A program made the translations under genes and the position numbers. The notes beneath the pieces were generated by a model. It made no database searches. It had not been told where the DNA came from and saw only the letters and a program-made list of their open reading frames with translations. Positions 19,404-26,521 of a DNA stretch of 64,000 bases are shown here, in pieces; the first letter of the stretch is position 1; each line of letters begins with the position of its first letter. Source of the stretch: Gammaproteobacteria bacterium (GTDB taxonomy: Bacteria > Pseudomonadota > Gammaproteobacteria > JACKNK01); NCBI GenBank assembly GCA_024234955.1, contig JACKNK010000004.1, positions 186,001 through 250,000 of the forward strand, given 5' to 3'.

Positions 19404-20740
19404 TCGGGCGTCCCCGGATCAAGACTCACGCCGTATTTCTTCTCCAGGCCAACCAGAAAATCGGGAAGTTGCTCGGCAATCATGGCTTGCTCGACGCGGT
19501 CATGCACATCGTCATAGGTCTTCTGTGAACCGGGGCGACGCTCCAGAACCGTGAGCAGATGGAAACCCAATTGGGTCTCGAGCACCGAGCTGATCTCGCC
19601 ATCCTTCATGGAGTCGAGCACCTTCTCGATCTCGGGCAATCCCTGGCCGGCACGGAACCAGCCCATGTCTCCGTTATGTTCACGCCCGTAGGGATCGATG
19701 CTCAGTTCACCTGCAAGATTGAACAGACTTTCACCCGCTTTGATGCGGGCGCTGACTTTTTCGGCGTCCTCACGCGTCTTGAGAACGATCTGGCCGACAT
19801 GCCAGCGTGTCGGAATCTCGCCGACGCTGGGATTGGCATCGAACCAGGCACGCATCGCGGCCTCATCCGGGACCCACGCCTTCTGCTTCGCGCGCAGCAA
19901 CAGGCGCGACGCCAGATCGTGCCCGTATCGCTCAAGCCCGCCATCAACATTGATCCCCACATCGATCGCAGCGCGCGCGAGCAGGGCCGTTTCCGAGCCA
20001 TCCTCAAGACGGCGCTGCATCAGCGCCAACGGCTCCGAAGTCACCTCAGCATCCAGGCCACCGCGTAGATCGCCAAGTCGAATCTCAACACCGTCGCCCT
20101 CCGCGACAACCTGTGCGGAGTCCCCATCCAGGCTGAGCCGTTCCGGGTAGGTCTTGAGCCCAAACTGGTCGCGGAGTGCCGCGATACGGGCCGCTTTCAG
20201 TTCCGGATAGCGCTGCGCAACATAAGTGGCTTTGGCGGCCTCCTGGGCGTCGCCATCCTCTCGAAAACGCTCCTTGATGTCCGCCATGACGTCCGCAGGC
20301 GGGGCGGCCTCACTGCGCAGTTTGTTCAGATAAGCCTGCGCAAGCAGGCCGGTGCGGAAGCTGGCCATTTCCGTGCGATAGGCATCGCTGTCAACAAACC
20401 CTTCCGCGACCGCTTCGAGATAAATCAGTTCTGCGGTGATCAAACGCTGCAGCATATCGCCGCGCACGCGCGCCTGATCGTCTTCATTCATGGACATGAA
20501 CTGGGTGGAGACCGGCGAGCTCGCCAGCGCCTGTTCAAGATCGATTGCCATGATCGCCTGGTCGCCGACTTTCGCGAGCACCTGTCGCGCGGGCGCATTG
20601 GTGTAAGGCCCGGCAATCGTTATCGCTTCGTCCGCCTGCGCGGAAACGACAGCGGCATCGGCGGCCATCGTGGCGCCGTGACTGATGACCAGGGCCATAC
20701 CCAAGGCCACAGCCAGTTTGGAAAACGGGGGTAACTGCAT
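19400..20740 (-). CDS. Parvulin-type peptidyl-prolyl isomerase (SurA/PpiC-like)
   Basis: 446-aa periplasmic foldase. The signal peptide starts at the ATG at 20738-20740 (MQLPPFSKLAVALGMALV, cleavage near residue 27). The N-terminal half is a helical chaperone-like domain, and the rotamase domain lies near residues 310-405 (WHVGQIVLKT...GDMGWFRAGQ...GFHLLTVLERR). A start 13 codons earlier is possible but gives a poor signal peptide. PPIases of this type often neighbour secreted multihaem cytochromes. It is coupled to the downstream tlpA-like gene and separated from the cytochrome gene by a terminator. Confidence 0.9.
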   Translation of the reverse strand: MQLPPFSKLAVALGMALVISHGATMAADAAVVSAQADEAITIAGPYTNAPARQVLAKVGDQAIMAIDLEQALASSPVSTQFMSMNEDDQARVRGDMLQRLITAELIYLEAVAEGFVDSDAYRTEMASFRTGLLAQAYLNKLRSEAAPPADVMADIKERFREDGDAQEAAKATYVAQRYPELKAARIAALRDQFGLKTYPERLSLDGDSAQVVAEGDGVEIRLGDLRGGLDAEVTSEPLALMQRRLEDGSETALLARAAIDVGINVDGGLERYGHDLASRLLLRAKQKAWVPDEAAMRAWFDANPSVGEIPTRWHVGQIVLKTREDAEKVSARIKAGESLFNLAGELSIDPYGREHNGDMGWFRAGQGLPEIEKVLDSMKDGEISSVLETQLGFHLLTVLERRPGSQKTYDDVHDRVEQAMIAEQLPDFLVGLEKKYGVSLDPGTPD

Positions 20741-20802
20741 ACTCAAAATCTCGAATTTGACGGGCGACGCAATGGGCATGACCCGATTAACGAAGGTTCA
20801 TA

Positions 20803-20826
20803 GAAAAAGGGGGGCTTGCGCCCCCC
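20803..20826 (-). terminator. Rho-independent terminator of the multihaem cytochrome gene
   Basis: On the minus strand GGGGGG, a six-base CGCAAG loop, CCCCCC, then TTTTT. It lies about 75 nt downstream of the cytochrome stop codon and upstream of the PPIase gene, so the cytochrome is likely to be transcribed mainly as its own unit. Confidence 0.92.
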
Positions 20827-20898
20827 TAATCTACACACTCTTAGGGATTCGGTTGACCCCTTTGAGTTATATCAGGGCATCCCTGCCCTTCCCAGAGC

Positions 20899-23304
20899 TT
20901 AGTGACCACCACCCGGGATGGCGCCGCCCATATCCGGGGCATTGGCGTGCATCCAGGAGACCGCAGCGTCGAAGTCGTTGTCGATCTTCTTGCCGTTGTA
21001 GGTCTGGCCAAGGGCGATGTTCGGCACGCCGCTGGCATTGGTCTCATGACAGGCGGCGCACTTCATCGGACCGTGGCTGCCATCCGGGTTGTACTGAGCG
21101 GCCTGCTTGTAGGTCGTGGTATCGACCGACGGGGTGACCGGGTACAAACCGTGAATGGACTCGTGACAGGCCTGGCACGCGAGGCCGGCATGGCCCTTGG
21201 TGTAGCGCATCAGGCTGTACTTGCCCGGCTGGTTGATCGGGAAGGCAACGCCACCCTGACCTTCCACATACGGCGCGGCGTGGCAGTCGGCGCAGTGCGG
21301 GGCACCGGCAGACAACCAGTAGTCACGACCGTTGGTGGCCGCGTCATAAGGCACAGCCGCCGCACCGGTGGCACCTTCCGGCAGAGTGATGCCGGCGATA
21401 TCCACATTCGGGTTGGCAGACAGCGGTACCACGTTGACGTCGCCGTCCTCGTCCATGTTGACCATCGGGCCATTACCCTTCAGAGCGATGACAGCGATGT
21501 TCGGGACCAGACGATCCTGGGCCCAGGTACGCAGGATTTCGGACTTTCCGGGGGTGTCGTTGCCATTGGCATCCGGCACCACCTTCGGGTCCATCATGGC
21601 TTCGAGCTGCGCCATGCTGACACCGATCCCGGCGGCGATCTCTTCCAGAGATTTGTCACGCAGGGTCGCGCCTTCCTGCTTGAAGGCATGGGTCAGGTTG
21701 TCACGCTGATACAGCTCACGGGTCAGCTGGTTGTGGCAGTTGGTGCACCACAGACCCTTGCCGCCTTCACCGTTACCGATCTTCGACACGTTGGCCTGCA
21801 ACCACTTACCGATCGCGTTCAAGTGCTCCGGCGTTTCCACGCCGTCCTTGTCCTTACCGATGTTGGAATGCACGTCACGGCCAGCGAAGCAGCCGCCCTT
21901 GGTGTCACGGTTATCACCATCGGCATAGGTATTCTTGCCGTCTTCGGTGATCGGGTAACCGTCCAAAGAGCCATCCTGACGATGCGAGGGGTGACAACCG
22001 GCGCAAGCGGCGGTACGACCCTGCGAATCGGGCAGCGGGCGGTTCTTCAGGTGGGCGCCATGCAGGGCCTGGGTCAACGGCATCAGAGCCGTATCGCCCG
22101 CCATCTTCTTACCGGAGAAGATTTCGGCAATACCTTTGGACTGCAACACGCCAATGACGTTGTCCGCGTGGCACTTCTGGCAGAGGACCGGATCACGACC
22201 GAGACGGTTGGAGGTGTCGCGGGTGGTCGGGTCGTACTTGGCCATGAACTGGGTGCCGTGCTTGGCATCGTGGATCTGCAGGATCGACACGGAGGTCGAC
22301 TTCAGATTCGCGATGTAGTCGGACGCACCCAAGCCTTTCCAGAACGCCTTTTCACCCTTGTACAGGGTGTACTTGGAACCGTTGGCATTTTCGTTGGAGT
22401 GGCAGTTCGCGCAGTTCGGAACGTCAATCGGATTGGTACCGATGAAACGAACCGGCTGACCGCTATGGCTATCGATGACCGGCTTGCCGGTTTCGGCATC
22501 GACCATCGCAACCCAGGCTTCCTGGTACGGGGTGATGTCGGATTCAACGATGGACAGCGGGTTCTTCTTGACCGTGGAGTCGTTGAACGGGGTCAACGGC
22601 AGGCCCAGGGCGTCCCAGATACCCGGGTTGGTCAGGACGATCGGCACGTTATCCAGCACCGGAGACTTGGTGTAGACGATGGTGCCCTTGGAACCGGTGT
22701 AATGCAGGTGGCCGCCGTTCAAGGGGCTACCGACCGCCGCACCTGCCGGGCCGTTGTCAACCGGAATCGGCACTTCCATACCGACGCGCAGCTTCTCGCT
22801 GTCCTTGGAGGTACCCTTCGGATTGGTGCCCTTCAGGTCCTTGTAGACATAGAGGTGGTTCAGATACGCATTGGCCACATTCTCCTTGGCGGAGTAGGTG
22901 CCGTCGCCATTGACGTCGTAAGGCACGTTCCAATAGGCCAGCTTGGAGCCTTCGGAATAGGTGTTGTCGACGTGGCCGTAGGCCAGCTTCATGCGCTTGT
23001 CGCCATCCACCAGGATGGAGTGATCTTCTGCGTCGGAACCCAACATCTGCGGCACCGAGTTCGGGCCGGACGCGGTCTTGACGACCTGGCTCTGCACCGA
23101 GTTGTAAGGCGGCAGAACGCAGCAGAAGCTGAAGTCAAAGCCGGTGCAGTGCATGCCCAGCTCGTAGTTGATGGAAATGTTGTAGTCATTCTTCGGCTTG
23201 GAAACCGAATTTGCAGCGCTTGGCGGGGCAGACGACTGTGCGGTACATCCCGCAGCAGCGACACCCAGCACCGTGGCAATGGCCAGGGCCAAATGTGTCC
23301 TCAT
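20899..23304 (-). CDS. Seven-haem c-type cytochrome lipoprotein with EF-hand-like loops
   Basis: 801-aa exported protein. The signal peptide ends in a lipobox (LGVAAAGC, Cys20). Seven CXXCH sites start at residues 298, 375, 434, 520, 671, 710 and 749. The first ~290 residues have no haem site but carry conserved-looking GMHCTGFDFSFCC (C53, C61, C62). D130-E141 (DVNGDGTYSAKE) is a textbook EF-hand calcium loop, and D578-E589 (DANGNDTPGKSE) is a looser one. The ATG at 23302-23304 follows GGGAGG. The lipid anchor and size suggest an envelope electron carrier or a terminal/extracellular oxidoreductase. I do not recognise the family. Confidence 0.92.
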   Translation of the reverse strand: MRTHLALAIATVLGVAAAGCTAQSSAPPSAANSVSKPKNDYNISINYELGMHCTGFDFSFCCVLPPYNSVQSQVVKTASGPNSVPQMLGSDAEDHSILVDGDKRMKLAYGHVDNTYSEGSKLAYWNVPYDVNGDGTYSAKENVANAYLNHLYVYKDLKGTNPKGTSKDSEKLRVGMEVPIPVDNGPAGAAVGSPLNGGHLHYTGSKGTIVYTKSPVLDNVPIVLTNPGIWDALGLPLTPFNDSTVKKNPLSIVESDITPYQEAWVAMVDAETGKPVIDSHSGQPVRFIGTNPIDVPNCANCHSNENANGSKYTLYKGEKAFWKGLGASDYIANLKSTSVSILQIHDAKHGTQFMAKYDPTTRDTSNRLGRDPVLCQKCHADNVIGVLQSKGIAEIFSGKKMAGDTALMPLTQALHGAHLKNRPLPDSQGRTAACAGCHPSHRQDGSLDGYPITEDGKNTYADGDNRDTKGGCFAGRDVHSNIGKDKDGVETPEHLNAIGKWLQANVSKIGNGEGGKGLWCTNCHNQLTRELYQRDNLTHAFKQEGATLRDKSLEEIAAGIGVSMAQLEAMMDPKVVPDANGNDTPGKSEILRTWAQDRLVPNIAVIALKGNGPMVNMDEDGDVNVVPLSANPNVDIAGITLPEGATGAAAVPYDAATNGRDYWLSAGAPHCADCHAAPYVEGQGGVAFPINQPGKYSLMRYTKGHAGLACQACHESIHGLYPVTPSVDTTTYKQAAQYNPDGSHGPMKCAACHETNASGVPNIALGQTYNGKKIDNDFDAAVSWMHANAPDMGGAIPGGGH

Positions 23305-23338
23305 GTTCAGATCCTCCCTTAGGACTGAATGCGTGTTT

Positions 23339-23384
23339 TTCTTACGTAAGAATGGTCGCCCTAGTGCAATGTACACGGGCGACC
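23339..23384 (-). promoter_or_regulatory. Palindromes in the leader of the multihaem cytochrome gene
   Basis: Two nested symmetric elements lie 35-80 nt upstream of the cytochrome ATG. One is a perfect 14-bp palindrome, TTCTTACGTAAGAA (23339-23352). The other is an 8-bp inverted repeat, GGTCGCCC (23354-23361) and GGGCGACC (23377-23384), 15 bp apart. They could be operators for the adjacent two-component system or form an RNA stem. No clear -35/-10 pair was assigned. Confidence 0.5.
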
Positions 23385-23475
23385 GTCGCATTCTGAAATC
23401 GTCAGGGTAAAGACCAGGTTAATTGTTATTCACTGTTTTTATTGAATATTTTTTTCCAGCCCATCGACCTCAAGA

Positions 23476-24768
23476 TCACGATTTACTCTGGGGTCCATTG
23501 AATTCTGAAACGGGGTTCAAATTCAGTCGGATATGGGTGCCTCGCACCCCCGGATCGCGCAACTCCACCCGCCAGCCGTGGCGTTCCGCGACACGCGTAG
23601 CCAGCTCCAGACCGATACCCGCAGCCCCCCCGGGGCGGCCCTGGAAATGCCGCTCGAAGACACGATCGCGATGCGCTTCCGGGATACCCGGCCCGGTGTC
23701 ATGGACACATACGCCATCCTCGTCCGCCAACACCCTAACCTCGCCCTCTTCCGTATAGGTCAACGCATTGCGGAGAAGATTCTCGATCACCACGCCGAGC
23801 AATCGACAATCCGCCTTGACCTCAGCCGGCTCCGCCTCGACCACGACACGGACCGGCTTGTTCGCGTAAACGTGTGCCAGATGCTCGACTACCCCATTGA
23901 TGATGTTGTCGATGCGGCAAAGTACCGCGCCGCTCGTCTGTTCCGGGTTTTCACGAGCGAGACGAAGCAACGCGGCGATCAAATGCTCCATGTCCACCGC
24001 AGCACGTCCGATCCGTTCGACCGCGCGCGCCTGCCCCGAGGTCAAGTCCGGATTTGCCCGCAACACCTCCACAGCGCCCATGACGACGGCGACGGGTGTC
24101 CGCAACTCATGGCTGGCATCGGCGGTAAACGCCTGCTCACGCCGGACAAATTCTGCAAGGCGCGCCTGATAATCGAAAAAGGCCTCCTGCAGCCACGCAA
24201 TCTCATCATCCCGGCTGATCGCAGGGAAAGGCGCCATCGGTTGCTCCGGGTGCAACGCAGATACCCGCTCCGCAAGCTGGCGTACCGGTGCAATGACCCG
24301 TCCGGCCAACCACCACCCTATCGCTCCGCCCAGCACCGCTGCCAACAGGCCTGCCACGAACAGGAACCGACGCAGCTTCGCCTCCCTGACACGAATGGAC
24401 GCATCGTCGAGCATGATCGCGAATCTTGCGTCCGCCTCATCACGCACTTCGATGAACCAACCTCGACCATCCACGTTGCGGCGATGCAGGCCGACATCCA
24501 ATTCCCGCAACCACTGAGGTGTGTCACCCGGCTTTGCTGTCTTGCTGATCACCCAGGTCCGCAAGGCCTGACTGGACGGCGGCAACGCATGCGCATCGTT
24601 GCGACGACGTGCGATGTAATCGACCAGCTCCGTGTCCAGCGTCTGTGCAACCAGACGGGCCTCGAGCGCAAGCGTGAACTGATAGGCGCTGACACTGACG
24701 GCAAAGGCGACCAGGGCGCCCAAGGCGGCAAACCCCAATCCAACCCGGCGCCGCAATGACGACGACAC
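23476..24768 (-). CDS. Two-component sensor histidine kinase
   Basis: 430-aa membrane kinase. Two transmembrane helices (about 12-30 and 133-155) flank a periplasmic sensor region, followed by HAMP, HisKA (FTADASHELRTPVAV), and HATPase with the N box ENLLRNALTYT and DTGPGIP. All expected boxes are present, with a slightly altered G2 box (GGAAGIGLEL). It starts four bases after the stop of the adjacent response regulator and ends 171 bp before the multihaem cytochrome, a plausible target. The signal sensed is unknown. Confidence 0.93.
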   Translation of the reverse strand: MSSSLRRRVGLGFAALGALVAFAVSVSAYQFTLALEARLVAQTLDTELVDYIARRRNDAHALPPSSQALRTWVISKTAKPGDTPQWLRELDVGLHRRNVDGRGWFIEVRDEADARFAIMLDDASIRVREAKLRRFLFVAGLLAAVLGGAIGWWLAGRVIAPVRQLAERVSALHPEQPMAPFPAISRDDEIAWLQEAFFDYQARLAEFVRREQAFTADASHELRTPVAVVMGAVEVLRANPDLTSGQARAVERIGRAAVDMEHLIAALLRLARENPEQTSGAVLCRIDNIINGVVEHLAHVYANKPVRVVVEAEPAEVKADCRLLGVVIENLLRNALTYTEEGEVRVLADEDGVCVHDTGPGIPEAHRDRVFERHFQGRPGGAAGIGLELATRVAERHGWRVELRDPGVRGTHIRLNLNPVSEFNGPQSKS

Positions 24769-24772
24769 GTTC

Positions 24773-25477
24773 TCAGCCGTTGCCCAAGTCAGGCTGATCC
24801 TTCAGATCGGCGGCGACAAGCTGATACCCAATTCGTTGAACCGTGCGCAGAAGCGATTCCGGAAACGGTTTATCGATCGCACTGCGAAGGATGTGAATGT
24901 GCGCTTTCAGGGCATCCGAATCGGGTCGATCGTTTCCCCAAATCCGGCGCTCGATCTCGATGCGTGGCACCACACGCGGCGATTAACGCATCAGGAATTC
25001 GAGAATTCGCAACGGTATTGGTGGCAGCACGATCGACTTCCCGGCTCGGAACACCTCCAGACTTTCCGGGTCCAACGTCAGGTCTGCGATACGCAACACG
25101 CCCGATCCGGTTTCACCGCGCGACCGTCTCACCAGCGCAGCGAGACGTGCCTCGAGTTCCAGCATCGCAAACGGTTTGACCAGATAATCGTCAGCCCCAT
25201 GAGCAAATCCGGAGAGCTTGTCGTCCAGCGTATCGCGTGCGGTCAGCATCAACACGGGGACGGCATTGCCGGCGCTGCGAAGACGCCGACAGAGCTCCAA
25301 ACCATCCATGCCCGGCAGATTCAGATCGAGCACCACCGCGTCGTACGATTTTTCGGTGGCGAAGCGCAAACCGGCCCTTGCGTCGTAAGCGGCATCGACC
25401 GCATGGCCACGCGGCTCGAGAAAGTCGTACAGATTCGCGACCAGGTCGGGATTGTCTTCGATAACAAGAAGATGCAT
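24773..25477 (-). pseudogene. OmpR-family response regulator interrupted by one in-frame stop
   Basis: Start at the ATG 25475-25477 (MHLLVIEDNPDLVANL). The receiver domain has phospho-Asp in VVLDLNLPGMDG and Lys in LVKPFA. The winged-helix domain then begins (LRILEFLMR), but a TAA at 24983-24985 stops translation after 164 residues. The same frame continues without shift for 70 codons as SPRVVPRIEIERRIWG...VQRIGYQL, the standard OmpR C-terminus, to a TGA next to the kinase gene. One base change would restore it. As read, the product lacks the recognition helix and wing. A sequencing error or a recent nonsense mutation are the two simple explanations. Confidence 0.88.
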
Positions 25478-25508
25478 GAGAAGGAAGTCTACCCGCTTAT
25501 CAAAACGT

Positions 25509-25545
25509 GTCGCAGGGCACCTGCAGAAGCCAGGCACCCTGCGAC
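25509..25545 (-). other. Long stem-loop between truA and the response regulator
   Basis: GTCGCAGGG (25509-25517) pairs with CCCTGCGAC (25537-25545), and on the RNA of the minus strand the stem extends through two G-U pairs to about 15 bp with a seven-base loop. It is followed on the minus strand by ACACGTTTTG. It may be a weak terminator for truA or a structured leader of the regulator-kinase operon. Confidence 0.55.
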
Positions 25546-25714
25546 CAATCAACGTTATCGCGGAGGAACCGCACCGCAATGCCCCAAGGTAAGACGTGAC
25601 GGCATGGTCCACGCGATGACGTTGCGCTGCCTTGCGCGGGCTTACGCACATTCAACGTAGTGCAGACCACGTCAAGCCCGGGTTAAGCCGAACCGCCGAG
25701 TGGCGCCTATCGGC

Positions 25715-26494
25715 TCACCCCAGGACCGGCAGTGCGGGGCTCGGCGGCAAATCGAATTGTGGGGGATATTCGGCATGCACAAAGTAAAGACCATCGGCCG
25801 GCGCAGTGACGCCGCCCAATGCGCGGTCTCGGTAAGTCAACACCTCTGCCGCCCACTCCGGCTCACGTTCACCGCACCCTATGGTCATCAGAACACCCGC
25901 GATATTGCGCACCATATGATGCAGAAAGGCGTTGGCGTAAACGTCGATCGCGACATAGTCCCCGCTGCGGCTCACCGCAAGCTCATGCAAGGTCTTGATC
26001 GGACTTTTGGCCTGACAGCGCACCGCCCGGAAACTGCTGAAATCGTGCGTTCCCAAAAGATATTCCGCGCCAGCCTGCATGCGCTGAACATCAAGCAGGG
26101 GATGAAACCAGGCCGCACGATGGCGATGAATCGCCGGGCGAATCCAACGATTGGCAATGATGTAGCGATAACGCCGTGCGACCGCCCCGAACCGGGCATG
26201 AAAATCGTCCGGGACCGGTTTCGCCCATAACAGGCCGACATCCCTGGGCAGATTGACATTCCCGCCCAGCACCCACGCACGCATGTCGCGCTTGGCTTCG
26301 GTCTCGATATGGATCACCTGGCCGACGGCATGGACCCCCGTATCGGTGCGCCCCGCACAGAATACGGTTACCGGATGCGCGGCTACTCGGGAAAGCGCCT
26401 GTTCAACGACTTCCTGGACACTGATCACTCCGGCCTGACGTTGCCATCCGTGGTAGCCACTGCCGTCGTATTCCACACCGAACGCGATGCGCAT
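25715..26494 (-). CDS. truA: tRNA pseudouridine(38-40) synthase TruA
   Basis: Modifies uridines 38-40 of the tRNA anticodon arm. 259 aa with the catalytic Asp in CAGRTDTGVHA and the start MRIAFGVEYDGSGYHGWQRQ, both typical. It lies 27 bp after fimV, the usual gammaproteobacterial order. Downstream, where trpF normally follows, the two-component/cytochrome module intervenes. Confidence 0.97.
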   Translation of the reverse strand: MRIAFGVEYDGSGYHGWQRQAGVISVQEVVEQALSRVAAHPVTVFCAGRTDTGVHAVGQVIHIETEAKRDMRAWVLGGNVNLPRDVGLLWAKPVPDDFHARFGAVARRYRYIIANRWIRPAIHRHRAAWFHPLLDVQRMQAGAEYLLGTHDFSSFRAVRCQAKSPIKTLHELAVSRSGDYVAIDVYANAFLHHMVRNIAGVLMTIGCGEREPEWAAEVLTYRDRALGGVTAPADGLYFVHAEYPPQFDLPPSPALPVLG

Positions 26495-26521
26495 CAGTCT
26501 GCCACCACAAGCGCCCGGTGA

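Noticed and set aside
20902..23322. An 806-codon plus-strand frame opposite the multihaem cytochrome
   Set aside because: It mirrors the cytochrome gene codon for codon and has no ribosome-binding site or domain; a third-position GC effect.
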